From: Crotophaga sulcirostris
Lineage: Eukaryota; Chordata; Aves; Cuculiformes; Crotophagidae
Assembly: GCA_013397455.1 (NCBI GenBank)
Contig: VYZB01000145.1
Location: forward strand, 676,843 to 740,842
DNA length: 64,000 nucleotides
Reading direction: 5' to 3'
The notes beneath the pieces are model-generated. The model saw nothing but the letters and a program-made list of their open reading frames with translations, was not told the origin of the DNA and ran no database searches. Shown here in pieces: positions 47,520 through 60,897 of this stretch (the first letter of the stretch is position 1; every line of letters starts with the position of its first letter). The position numbers were made by a program, and so were the translations under genes.

Positions 47520-50500
47520 TCAGCATGGAAGTGTAAAACTGGATCTTGTCTGCAAATCGCTGATGCTTATTTGATAATTTTCTATAGAGAAACCTTTTCA
47601 ACCCTTATTTTTCTCTTTTTCATTCTTTACTCTTTGAACCATAAATCCACTTTAAAAAGCCTTAAACTCAGTCTTTCTCTGATGTAAACAAGACTTACTA
47701 TGCAGATCCAGTCTTAAAAATAGAAGCTTCTGCATGGTGAGAAGGAGCAAAATAGAGATCCTAACAAGGTCCCAGTCCTGTGCTCTTTTTTAGGTTGGAG
47801 TTTTGCATGCAGTAGGATTGCAAGATCAGATAAAAAATAAATCATTTGGGTTTGGTATATACATTTCCTTTGTTTACCAAAAAAGTGTATGGGTAGACTG
47901 CTAAATCCTTTACAATTTCTTTTTAGTTGGGCTCCTCACTTCAAATGTTTGGGGGTTTTTTTGTATCTTTTTGCCAAAAGTTGCGTATCTGCTGTAAACA
48001 GGCATTCCAACTGTGCTGATACTTTGTTCGTTTTTTTCCTCCCCAAGAATAGCTCCCTTTCCTGCTCTGCACTGTGTAAACAGGCCAGCATGTGTATCCT
48101 CAGTTTTGCTGGGTACTCTTCAAAAAGTTGTCTCTGAGCTGCTCAGAGCCTCAGAGGGGTGATCCTGGAGGGACAAGGCTGCCCCAGAGTGGCCTATGAT
48201 CAGTCTCCAAAAAAGACTGTGATAGGGCAGGACGTGTTGGTGAGGTCTCAGGGGTCTTGTTTATTAGGCAAAATAGTGGTGAAAGAAATCTCCCCGAGTC
48301 CCTGAGTGAAATCTCCCTAGGCTTGTGTCTTTGTTTTCCCCAGTACATTCTTTCTGTGTTTGGTTACTGTTAGAAGTGCAGAGAGAAAGCACATTATGGT
48401 CAGAAAATTGTTTCCATTTCTCTTGCCTTGTGGTGGACAGCCATACCTGTCTAAACCAAGGCCTGTAAGGTACTGATCTAAGCCAAACAGTGCACTTGGT
48501 ACTGCTGAGGTAACGGAGGATCAGCTAGAACCACCTGTGGACCTTAAACCGCAGTATGGGAACAGCTGATGCTTCTGAAGACAACTGTGGCACTTTTGTG
48601 CCCTATGGGGCTAGTAAAAAAAATCACTGACTGGGAAAAATGAGGCCTCTGAAGAACTAAACGTGAACTAGGACTTGGTGGCTTGCTACGCCCGTCACCT
48701 CTTTGGGACTCAAGGGTGTTGGTAGGGTAGAGTCTTTGCAAGGGCCATAAGCTTCACAGGAGCAGCCTGTCCTCTCCATGAGACTTAGGTTGCCATGGCA
48801 CCACCTTGCTGTTTATACACCATATTTGAGAAGACATAATTGTGATGAAGCTCTTGGGCAGGGTGGTGTTCTCTCTGCATCATACAGACTTGAAGCATGA
48901 GGCTTGGGCTCAGCAGGCTTCTTCTTTATGAATAATTCTGATAACTAGAGCCAAAATATGAGGGAGAAGTTCTGGTTTGCTGCTAAGGTCTTTCTGTTGT
49001 CAATGTCCACATCCCAGTACTTGGCCAGGGTAGAGTCACAAACTCACAACTGACACTATAAAGCTGTAATTTTGTGTAAGTTTCTAAATGTACTTAAAGT
49101 CTACTGCTTGGTTACCTGCAAACTAAATAGTTAGGACTTTGCATGCTTCTGAGCAACTAATAAACTTTAACATTGATGTAAAGTCTGTCACGTGATCTGC
49201 AATACCTGCTGCTATCCATTTTTCCTGATTCTAAGACCCAGAGTCAGCTTGCCAAGCCTAGTTAGCCGAGCAGACTTGTGCCATTTGTGTGTGTGTTGAA
49301 AAAGGGAAGGGGGAAATCTAATCTCTGGATATGGTTTTGCCATCACTTACTCACGTGCATCAGGTTTGATATCTGTCCAAATCCTGTCCGTTTTGCACAG
49401 CTGCTAGCTGCAGGCTGAAGCATCCCTCATGATCCAGAAGAATTGCACAAACTAGATGAACAACCTTATCTGTTGCCTTCAGAGGGCAAACGAAACACTT
49501 TGTGCGTATAAAAGTGATCATATTTGGAAACCCCTCATTAAGGCAGACCCTAGAATAGACCTAATTGCGGAACCACTAATGCTTATTCTTCCAAACCTAA
49601 ATACCTGGGAAAAGGAACTGTCCCTGTTTGAGTATTGCAATCTTAAATCATCTGTATGTGCAGTGGACTATTTTTACTTCTCTTCTGGTCTTTCAAACAT
49701 TTGGTTTTTCTAACTACCTTTTTTATTAGGTTATCTTCTAAAGTAGTAAATTGAGAAAATTATGACTTCCAGTATATTGTGTATTTAAAGTATTTCATGT
49801 ACTTTATTGTGATTCTTGTTCCAGTTGTGTAGTTTTGCCTCACTCATTAGCAGAAGATTGTATCAGAGAAAGAGCTGCCATCTGTCCTAGAGCCGGTTAC
49901 AAAAAGATTTCTGAAATATTAATGACCATGTAATACAAAATGGAATATTCTAAATCTTTAAATACAGTAGTCGGATGGAGAGAGGGAAAAGTTCAGAAAA
50001 CAAGAAAGTAAACAGAGTGAAACTTTATTTGTTTATTGTTTAAGCTGAAGCACCCTCAGCATACTTCATTGCTTAGGAAGGTAGTCAGCAGCACCAGCAT
50101 TCCGAGCCATCTCCTCTTTTATGGACAGACTAGAGATCCTCCAGGCTGTGAAACCTGCTTTGCCACTAGGTTTGCAGCCAGGGTAGTATCTTACAGTTGG
50201 AGAAAGGGAATATGAATTTTCTTGCTTCTAGAATGCTGTTTTCTTCATGCAGTTTATGAAAGTTTCACGTGTGGAGACAGTGGAGGAAAACCTGCAACTG
50301 TTTGTTTTACTGTCCCCTGTATTCTGATACTAACTTGCCCTTTCAGATCAGTCTCATGTCTTCCATAATTCTTGTAACCTCTTTAAGTACCAAAAATGTT
50401 TCCGTGTTGCTCCATGTCACATCACAATGACGTTGTGACTAGAAGGGAAAAGAACTGCTGTAAAATAGTTCCTTTAGAGTAAACAAAAATACTTCTTGTA

Positions 50501-50639
50501 GAAGTTCTTCAGGATCTTGCAGGAGGGACCCTCCTGCCTTTTGGTACTCAGCCAGCATTTTTCCACCTTTCTTCTTCTCCATCCCAAGATGTTAAAACAC
50601 TGACACGAGATAGGTTTGCAACCATGCCAGTACAATAGT

Positions 50640-51260
50640 GCTATCACTTCTACCTAAACTTAATCACTGGAGTATCAGTTAACCCTTAGGGTAATTAGCT
50701 AATAATGTTGTTGATGTGATTTGAAGTATCGTTTTAAGCAATTAGAAGTTCAGATATAATGTGATGCAATTATGCATTCTATAGCGCATATATCCATTTT
50801 ACAGAGCAAAAAAATTACCATATGTTTTGTGGGAAGCTTGGTATTTTGCACTGACTGGAGTTCTGCCTGTATTTACGAACAGCATGCCTGTAAACTATGG
50901 TAATGACTCTTTGAAGGCCACACCTATGCACATTGCTTGATTATGTTAAAAAGTGTAGGCTCATTTTAATGATTATGTTGGCATGAATAATGGGACGTGA
51001 AAAACCAATACACCGGGTAAAGGCTCATTACCTGAGTGCAACAAATACTACACACAAAATTTCCATGACTATTCACTTGCGTTTAGCCACAGCAAATTCA
51101 CTGTTATGCTTGTGCGCTTTATGAATTTCTGTGAATGTTAGATCAATGGAGTTTTATTCTTACAAATAATTGCAGAATGCAAATTCCGATTTGTTAAGCA
51201 TTCTGGAAAGAAGCTGCTTATTTTATACGGGCTAAACTGAGAGGCAATGTTTCCTGTTCT
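50640..51260. promoter_or_regulatory. candidate conserved regulatory element in LDB2 intron 1
   Basis: This unique, repeat-free AT-rich stretch is dense in homeodomain and POU-type motifs: GGTAATTAGCTAATAATG near 50691, CAATTATGCATTC near 50768, TTAATGATTATG near 50970 and an octamer ATGCAAAT at 51177-51184. Developmental genes such as LDB2 often carry intronic enhancers. The call rests on appearance only. Confidence 0.25.
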
Positions 51261-52785
51261 GAGTTTCCAAAACCTCCCAGATAGAACCAGGATACTTTGA
51301 AATTAAATACACCAGAGAAGAATCTCTGATTGCTTTGTAGTGAGGGCTGACTGGTATGAATGTAAAGCAAATTAATGGCAATGACTGGTGGCAATGGGAA
51401 AATTACATGTCAGTAAGCATGATGTACGTGCATACTTTTTTTCATGGAACAAGACCCTGCTTACCATGCAGTTACTTTATAAAAATGCAATACGAAAGAA
51501 TTGGTGAAAAAATTAAAAGCTTCCTGGCATTTCAAGCTCTGTCTCCATCTGTGCTTATCTAGTCAAGGATGTGAAACAGTAACACACAGTATATGACCAG
51601 CCACAGCGTATAGTCTTAGGAGAACACTGCATGCTTACAGCATGCTGCTTGTTATGAAAGATGAGCAAAAATATATCTTAAATTTGAAGCAACAAGCTTT
51701 CAAATAAATTGTTTTTAATTCCGAGCAGTTCTGGGTAGATTGAAGTGGAATTCAATAAAATTTATTATTTGATATGAATTATTAGCTCAGCTCTTAATGC
51801 TCTGTCAGGGTTAAAAATGCCAAGCAAAACGATCAGTAAAGGTGCCAGCATGCCAAGTACTTCTCTTCTCTAACAGTGCGCTAATATTATTTAACACCCA
51901 CATCAAGAGCATCCTGAAGCAACAGAGTTACACTTTGACTGATTGTTTCATCCGAAGGGCTACACTTCTAAATCCACAGGGTAGCACAGACTCCTTCCTA
52001 CAGTGCGGTGTTAGCACTGGTGTGTAACCTGAAGCCAAAACCTGCGTGTCTAGACTGACAAGAATCCTACCGGTTGAGCCACTGTGACACCTTGTGGCTT
52101 ATGAAGCAACACAAGTGTCTTCTAGAAAATGAACAGGTAAAATCCAGAGGTTAATGGGTGTTGATAAATGCCCTCTCACATGGTTATTAACAGAAATTTC
52201 TTTACTGATGACTTTACTACTTTTTCAAGATGCGGTTAAATTAAGCGATAGTGTGCTTACTCCTGTTTGGGGGTCCCTATATTATGTATTTTACTGTGAA
52301 GTGTCACAAGATGGGGCATCATTTTGCTAAGTTTGAGCTGCTGCTTTTATCTCCAGTGCTCTGGTGTTTGCTCATCATGTAGATTACATAAAGAAACACT
52401 GTTTTGGCTGCAGTACAGAGTAAATATTTTGTTTGCAACTGTTAATTTGGTTAACCAAAATAACGCTTGAAGGGAGTAAAGTATGTTTTGGTGCTGAGTA
52501 TGTTCAAACAGTAGCAGAATTAAAAGTAACTAAGATATGGTAAGCATTTGGCAATGGCCATGCAAATCCATAAACCCCTTAATTTGGGGTTAAATAGATC
52601 AGTGTTTCCGCTGTGGATAATTCATTAACTACAGTGAAGCTGTGTTTTGCTGAGAAATTCTCAATAAACTTATAATTGGGCCAATAATGCATGGAGCAGA
52701 GAAGGAACACTGCATCTGAAAAGGCTCAGGACCTCAGAGTACCTGACATTAGTCTCTTGTTTGAAGACACAGCAAATGATAACAG

Positions 52786-52895
52786 ACACCTCCATATTTT
52801 CCTCCAGGATTATCCTGAGCATTTGAGTGGAATTTCTCACACACCTCCATATTTTCCTCCAGGATTATCCTGAGCATTTGAGTGGAATTTCTCAT
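52786..52895. repeat. 55-bp tandem duplication
   Basis: Two head-to-tail copies (52786-52840 and 52841-52895) start ACACCTCCATATTTTCC and end AATTTCTCAC or AATTTCTCAT. They are identical except for the last base, so the duplication is recent or an assembly artefact. The unit has no recognised function. Confidence 0.95.
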
Positions 52896-54322
52896 AAACT
52901 CATGCAAAATGTCCTGTGATGCTTTCCTTGGCTCTGATGCTTTTAAAAACTTGGTGACAATTGGGCTGAAAGGGTTGCCTTCTGTTACCATTTACCAACT
53001 TATTGCTGAATACGCTTTCTTACAGTGCAAGGGGTCTGCATTTCTCTGTTGTCCCTTATCTCCAGGTACATCCACAGTGCTGTCACTTAACATAATATGT
53101 AGACATACCTGTCCAAACTTGTTTTGAACTTGCTGGTCTGGAAAGCAGTAACAGCACAGACTTGGCACATGCAACCTACCTTATTTCATGTGGAGCTTTA
53201 TGCTCTTGAAGTCAGGTGCTTCCGATGCTCAGTCGCAAGTCTGCCTTCATGATGTGTACCATTATATTAAATAAAAGATTGTTGGGGTTGGGACCACCTT
53301 TTCTGTTCTTGCACAGTGGAGTTCTGGTCTGTATCTGCAGCTCATTTTTAATATTGTGTTATGTATCGTAACTACCTAAAGGATAAAAGTAGACAGTGAT
53401 ACTTAAAATACTTTCAAAACCAAATCTAAATATGCCACATTCATTTTCACAAATCAAAATGTTTTAATTGATATTACATGTATTTAGGCACTACAAAGAA
53501 TTTCTGACTAGAAAATACCAAAATACTCTAGGTTCTTGGAAGATGACTGTGTAATGTTATTAACACATTTTGTTACTTCTCAAATAATTCAGCACACCCA
53601 TGCAAACCTACTGGCTTTGCCAAGAGAGTATAAATAAATTTTAGGGCAGCATTCTGCTGATTGATTTCTACATCTGATATTGTTATTTAATCTATTACTT
53701 TTTTAGTGTGATTCTTCAGTAGTTTCATGTCAATCAAAGAAGCTCATTCCAAGTCCATTTTCTCTTAACAGTGGAAAAACTATCTCATCTTTAATTCCAC
53801 AGGAAAAGTGTATTCATCTCAATGGGAACTTGTGCTGAGGAATATCTGTCTTATTTCATGAGGATTTGAAGAGGGAATATTGTGAAGTCCTGTAATAAAT
53901 AAGTAGAGGCAAACCAGAGAGGTTGTTCTAGGGAAGAAAGGCAACACTTATTTTTTTCTTTTATTGTTTGCACTCTACTGATTTAATTAGCCAGTGAGAA
54001 CAGACCCACTTTGAATATTAAAAAGACAAAATCAACTTCCCCCTCCCCCGTCCCCACATCTGTTGCCATTTGGAGGCTCCTTACAGTACCAGCACTGCCC
54101 AGTGTCTGATGGATTTTGCTTTTTAACAGACACTACCTGTATTTGGTTGCAAATAAATGAGACAGTTATAAATATTTTATTCTAATTCTGAGGGAAAGGC
54201 ACTGTTTAAATCATCGTTTTGAAAGAAACTGGACTACCTTAAGCAAAATTAAACCATTTCTGGTGTTACACAAATGAAGGTAGTTACAGTCTTGATACAT
54301 TTCTGAATGATGATCTAATAGC

Positions 54323-54345
54323 AATATGGTAATGATTACCATATT
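54323..54345. repeat. 23-bp palindrome containing TAATGATTA
   Basis: The arms AATATGGTAAT and ATTACCATATT are exact reverse complements around a single G. The core TAAT-G-ATTA is two facing homeodomain half-sites. It lies in LDB2 intron 1. Confidence 0.92.
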
Positions 54346-54399
54346 CTAGAAACTTAAATTGTTGCTGAGGCTGCCTGAATTTGGAAAGAGTGGAGTCCT

Positions 54400-54760
54400 G
54401 TGCGGGGTAATGCACGGGTCAGGAGCAGGAGAGCACAGATCAGTGAAACTGCTGAGATGATCTCTGCTCTATTTCGTTACACCGCTGCATTCTGCAGTAT
54501 CAATTAGATGGGCTGAATTTCAATAAGGAAGCGAAGCAGTTCATTGCACCTCTGCTGGGTTAGGCCCACCCCTGACAGGAGCTGGAGCCTTCTTTCTGAT
54601 CCCAGCCTGGAATATCAATATTAATGCCTCATTCAAATCGCGGTGTTGCAGGACCGAAGGATCCTCAGAGCGCTCATCCTATTTTGGGACCTTTCATTAT
54701 CTCTGGAACTCAGAATTCCCTTAGCTTTGTTGAAGTGCTACAGCTAAAGACAAAAAGGGT
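54400..54760. promoter_or_regulatory. second candidate conserved element in LDB2 intron 1
   Basis: Unique, repeat-free sequence with AGTATCAATTAGATGGGC near 54497, ATATCAATATTAATGCCTC near 54612 and balanced composition, 55 bases downstream of the 23-bp palindrome. It looks like a vertebrate enhancer core, by impression only. Confidence 0.2.
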
Positions 54761-57700
54761 GGATTTTTTTCAGTAGTTTTTTTCTCACCATTTTATGGGC
54801 GTATACTAGCTACTTTATTAAAATATTTTTCCTATTGAGAAGAAAGAACTCTCCTAATTTTGCTGAAGGTAGCTTTTTAGAAACACAGTTACCTATATAA
54901 TTGTCAATATTATGATTAGGAAGTATATGAAACTATTAGGACCATGGGAACTTGGATAAACCCACCTGGTGTGCAAATTTGGTTGCCGAAATACCTGCAG
55001 TAAGCTTGAGAACACCAAGTGTGATTATAGGAGTCAACTGAGGAACATAAATTGAGAGCTCAGCCCAGCAGTCTTTCTCTTCCTTAGAGATTGATGGTAC
55101 ACAGATGCACAATTGTAAATAACATAGTTTGTGGGCCAATGTGCTGTTGTGGTAGAAAAAAAGTGTATGAATATGTGTTTTTGTTTGTTTGTTTGGGGGC
55201 TTTTCTGTTTTGTTTTTGTCACAAGCTTCCTAGGTGTCTTTCAGCTTGACCTTGTAACTGCAACTTCTCATCCTAATGGGAAGCTTTCCTATTTATGTCA
55301 ATGAAACAAGCATTTGGCCCTGTCCATGAAGGTGCAGAAGCTGATAAGGCAAAAATTTGTTCTGTGGAACCTACCTGCTCTAAGGGGTCTGGCAATTTTA
55401 GGGGGCTTCATCCTTAGAGATGAATTTGAGGCACCTTTAAAGGACTAGAAGGGCATATTCAGCTTTTAAGTGGTGTCCATGGTTGTCTGTGTGATAAACC
55501 TGAATGTTCAGGGGCTTAGGTTATGTTTGTACTTATCATTTCACAAATGTCAAAGGTGTAATAGAAGGCATGGTTAAGAACAAGCAGCACTCACTATTAA
55601 GGAATATTGTGTAGCAAAACAAATAATAGAAAGGGGATGAAGTTTTTCTCAATCGCAGATTTAGTTGGAGAGAAATATATGGCCCGTAAATTAGCAAAAT
55701 ATGAAGTATGAAGTACCTCATTTAGCTGAGCTTATCCACACTGTCCTTGAAAGTGGAGTCCGAAGCCTACGTTGTTAGCTGTATTAATAAATAAAAATTT
55801 TGCAAGACTTGTTATTGGGTTTATTCTTCGTTTCTTTGGTTTTAATACAAATCACAGCAAAATCCTGGACATTCATCATTAATATTTTTCAGTGTTTTTC
55901 TCCAGTGGCTGCTAGCCTCTACTGCTTTACTGGGAAGGGGAGAGGAGATGATTAAATGAAATTCATAGCTTTTAGTGTCTGCTCAGCCTGTGACTGGCAG
56001 CACGTGAGGTTTGTGGCTGCTGGCCCGGCAAACTTAGAGTTTTATGACGTCAAGTGCACACATCGTGGGTTTGTGCAAGCTAAATATGGGCTTCAAGCTC
56101 CCCCCTCACTGGTTGCTTTCATTTAGGGGACTAAAGACTTCTTCCAGTAAAAATCAGAGTGAAAGAATCAAGCTGCTCATTACAGTTGTGAACGTGTGTG
56201 CTTGGCAGCATGGCTTCAGTTACTGGGCCCAGCAGCTTTTTTTTTTTCATAGAGATGCTTTCTGTAGAGTGCTTTATTTGGTTGGTATAGTAAAGGATAA
56301 CTTGCTGCTTTGGTAAGGGAAAAATGGATGTAGCTAGCAAATCTGACTTCTGCTGAAATGAATAGCAAATTCTTCATTAGCTTCAACAGCACCAGCAGCA
56401 TATATCAACCTCAAAGTATGGATTTCTTCAGTTTGTTATTTGTATGAACTTTTGGAATTCTTTTGCTAAGAAAACGAGATTGAAATAATTATCTCTGCAA
56501 GGTTTTATATACATTGACAAAATTTTACTTTCTGTTTTACACTCAGTTGTATTTAAAACTTGTGGGTGCATTTCAGAACATAAAGTAAGTTTACAAAATA
56601 ACAGCCACGTGCGTTTGCAGTTGTCTCTCTTTCATCTAATTAATGATTTATTTATTTCTGGGAATTTCATTTGAAATTCCCCGACATTTAAAACTTATTC
56701 AGCATCAAACTGACCACTGATCTTAAAAAATCATCTGGATCAACACTAGCTCAATCATTGACAAGAGCTGGAGGAAGTGAAACATCTGGAATCCATTAAG
56801 ATTTTTATTTATGCTTTTAAATATTGAAATGTGTATTGCTGCTTGCCTTTTATGCTTTCAGTGTGAATCCTTTAAAGAAAGCTCTCACAGCTCGACCGGT
56901 TGCATGGTGAAGTGATTTGGGCTGGAAAGCTGGGACCCCACTGTGTAATTGTAGAGGAATCTCAAGGAGGGTGATGGCTGTAGTGAACGTTGGTTTAGGT
57001 ATTTGTTTTGGTGATAGAAAGACTTTACCAGGTTTTTCCCAAAGACAACAGAGTCATCAGTTCACTTGTGGCTTCTCACAGAAAATGCTTCACCACTGTG
57101 TTTAGCTGCTTTCTGTGCACTGTGCCTTTAGGTGCAACTGTTTTGGTGCCTTCAGTGGAAGCGTGATGGCCTGAGCTTTTCTCACTACCACGCTTTCAAA
57201 CAGTCCCCTATAGCACCCTCACTGAAGAACACTGGGGTGTTTTTTATTAACTTGCCTTTGCAATCATGTAATATTTTTTGAGGGGGAAGGAGGCTGAAGG
57301 AGCCCAGTACTCATCAGAAGTTGGATGGGTTTCCAAAAACCCTGCTAATTCCCTTCAGGTCCTGCAGAGCCTGTGGAGAGAGTGGGATGCAGGGTGAGGG
57401 ATTGAAGCCTCAGAGGGGCTCTGTCACCACAGGCCCAGGCACGTTGTGAATACAGCGTGAAAGACAGGCATTTGGGTGACAGGCACTGCTGCTGCCGGGG
57501 GTTTTGGGAGGTCAGTTAAGGAAAGGTCTGAGCTGGAGAGCTGTCAGATTTTTTTTGCAAGGCAGCCTCATACCTGGAAGGGAATGGTCTGGTCTGAACG
57601 AGCAACTGTTGTGCCAGGGCCTGTATTTTCCCCGTTACTGTCAGCTTTGTAAACACACTTCTTTGCCTTGCTCCTCTTTCAGCCTATACTTTTAATTTCT

Positions 57701-57779
57701 AAGGTAAAGAGTGGTGTAGGCTGGTCTCAATAATCAGGTGCTTGCAGATGGCCCTTGGGGAAGGAGAAGACCCTGGAGG

Positions 57780-57840
57780 GGGTCCCACTGTAGGAGCCTC
57801 CAGCGAAGCGCGCGCAGCGTGGCCGTGCCGCTGGTGCCCA
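57780..57840. promoter_or_regulatory. small CpG cluster inside LDB2 intron 1
   Basis: Around 57803-57830 seven CpGs occur in about 28 bases (AGCGAAGCGCGCGCAGCG, then CCGTGCCG), in an otherwise CpG-poor intron. This could mark an intronic promoter or an unmethylated regulatory element. No transcript is supported from the sequence. Confidence 0.3.
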
Positions 57841-60605
57841 GACACCTGGGTCACACACAGCACCTGGGCTCCTGTCAGCATCAAAAGCAAAATCTGAGGG
57901 AATGGCTGGTGTTAACTCTTCACTAACTGTCCTATTCTCACTGGGACCAGTCACTAGGGGGGGTGAGATCTCATACATTAACCTAGAGTGTTACAGGCGT
58001 TTTGGAGGAGGATGGCAAATCCCGTTCATAGTGGCTGGTGGAAAGAGCTCATTGCCAGGTAGAGTTCTTCAGCTGAGGCTGAGTCCCTCCCATCCCACAG
58101 AAACCCTCTTGTAAAAGTTCTTCCAGATTTTGGCTATGGCTTACTTTTTTTACTGGAGACTGTGAACACAATATCTGGGAAGAATTAACAGGAAACCATG
58201 TCATTTGAGGGAAGTAGAAGGAAGAAAAGATGCACGCTTGCAGATAATTAATGTATTTAATATGTGTTTCCCATAGTGTGTTTTACCAGTATTTTCCATT
58301 CTTCACCTTTGGGTTTAGGGAAACAGAACGATAATACAGCAAATGGTGAAAGTTAGCTTTAGGAAGGGAAAGGTTTTCAGAAGCAAATATGCCAGTCTGA
58401 CTGACCATGAACAGAAAGGATGTTTAAATACTATTTTTATAGACAGTACTAACCCAAAGGGAACAGTAAAAGCAGAAGGGTTTGCTGATGCAGCTTCTTT
58501 AAAAGGAGATTTTGGAATTTGTTGTGATCTAACATGAAAGTTCAAGAATGGATAATACCCCATAGTGCAGGTGTTTTACTTGACTTCTGTTACCTTGATG
58601 AGCTGCATTTAAAAACTTACATAGGATGCATCTAAAAACCTATACTGAAGTAAGAACTTAGTGAAAAGCTAATATGTTATTTATAAACAAATGTTCACTA
58701 GGTTGCAAATATTTGAATATCCTTCAGGATCTCCCTTTGGGTGTTGTCACAACATACACATGAAAAAGCTAGACATGGTAGCAGAAACTTACATACAAGT
58801 GAAATTTCTTGAGGTTTCACCCAGAACCTCCATTGCTGGCACAGGGAACTGCAATGAATACGGGTGATTCCACCATTGATTATCATTCAAAATAGCAGTG
58901 CTGTGGGTTTTTCCTTTCAAGTGACATTGGAAGAGGGATTTTTTTTTTTTTAAGAAGTTTAAATTGGCGTTTCTCATTCATTTAAAGAGATGCATAATGT
59001 TGTAATAGCTAACAACCTCAACTTACACTACGAATGAAAAAGTACATTTATAAAATCTTGGAGCTAGATCATAGTGTAGCAATTCTGCAAAAGACTCTTT
59101 GCTCAACAATTAGTTGCAGCACTCTTACTAAATGTGTTTCAATCCATATATTGTCACTGAGAAATCGAGAAATAGGTAGCTTATTAAAGGCAACCACATC
59201 CTTTTATGCAAATTTAATGCACTTGGCAGGTTTATCATGATGGATGGTCAGGATGAGATAGTTCATGATGTGTCTTTAATCTCTTCTGTGAAGATGTTCG
59301 TGTCTTGCAGGAAGTAGCCCCTTGAGAGCTCAAATCTTTAGAATTATGTGGCAGATGGTGATGTCTGCAGAGTCTCATTGTTTGAAGTTCCTCCAACAAT
59401 GCCTTCAGTTGGTGTGTCTGAGTTTTTGCAAGTTCTCTTGCTTCATGTCTCCTTTGGTCCCCTCTGCCCTCCTCCATCGTGTTGTGTCCCTGAGTTGTTT
59501 CTCATACTGGCAACATGCACATCCCTACGTCTCAACTCTCTCTCCAGTCCTGTCATATCTTTTCCTGTAAAGTTGTTCTTCCATTGGGCATCTTGCATAT
59601 TTTATTTGCGATGGTTCACAACAGGAAAACAATGAAACAGAACAAATCTCTTAGAGAAGCCTATCTATCATCTCTGCTGTGTGTTCAGTTTCTTAGTAAA
59701 TCTTTGGAGCCAACATCAGCATTAGTGTCATGTTAATGAATTCATCTATTTTAATCAATTACCAATATTAATTAGGCTAACTTCTCTTTAAAAATAAGAA
59801 ATAGTTAAGTGTTAATCCTGCTGGAGGGGGTCTGAAGGAACTCACAAAATAAAAAAAACTGCTGCAAAACTTTTGAAAATGAAAACCTAATTTACTGATA
59901 TACAGCTAATGACATTAGATATAATAGAAAAACATAAAACAGGTTTGAACAATTGTGTATTTTCACAACTGAATATTTTCCCCTTTTTCAGTTGGATTTC
60001 GTTGCTGAGTTTGGACGGACTTTTCTTCTGAAATCAAGTACTGAATTTCATGTAAATTTTTATACCTATCATAATTCCTTTCTAAGTTCACATTTTAGAA
60101 TCTCTCTGCTTAGGTATTTCTGTTACCATCTTCACTATACATAATCTTTTGTGTAATCATTGGTAATATTTAGTAAGGTACGCATAAATTTTTAGTGTCT
60201 AGGATTTTTTTAGCATTACTTCTCTCTCAAATGCAATTCCCTCAACTTGATCCCTTTTAATACTATTTGTAATGGCTTTTCAATCATGGCCTACTGATTC
60301 TTACTAAAACCATAAAAAAATCATGTATTAATATTTCAGGTAATAGTTTCACGATTATTGTGCTTTTCCTGAGTCTACTGTATGCTGTGTAACAAAGCAT
60401 AGCTTCTATTAAGTCTAAGATCTAAATATTTCTGTTTGCATAACACTTTTACTGTTTAAATCATCCTCAAAGGCTTTTTTCTTCTTATATATGTAGGAGC
60501 CATGGGTAACCAGCTGTGATACTCAGTTGCTTTTAAAAGGCAGGACCAATGAGCTGCGTGTTCTCGAGATGTTATTCAAGGAAAATTTTGGGGAAGTCAT
60601 TGTCT

Positions 60606-60897
60606 TCTCTGATTAGTCAAGTGTAGTAATAGGATGAGAGGTGACAGTTTTGAGCTGAAAGAGGGGAGATTTAGATTAGATTTTAGGAAGAAATATTTTA
60701 CTGTGGGGGTGCTGAGGCACTGGAACGCGTTGTCCAGAGAAGCCATGGATTTGCCATTCCTGGAGGTGTTCAAGGCCAGGTTGGATGAGGCTTTGAGCAA
60801 CCTCATCCAATGGGAGTTATCTGTGCTTATGGTAGGGGGGTTGGCACTGGATGATCTTTAAGTTCCCTTCCAACCCAAACCATTCCGTGATTCTAAA
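60606..60897 (+). mobile_element. CR1 LINE 3' fragment with end of ORF2, classical tail, in LDB2 intron 1
   Basis: An open frame at 60634-60861 reads FELKEGRFRLDFRKKYFTVG, then LRHWNALSREAMDLP and LEVFKARLDEALSNLI, the C-terminal end of CR1 ORF2. It is followed by GATGATCTTTAAGTTCCCTT and the tail CCATTCCGTGATTCT. 5'-truncated, no catalytic domains. Confidence 0.93.
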
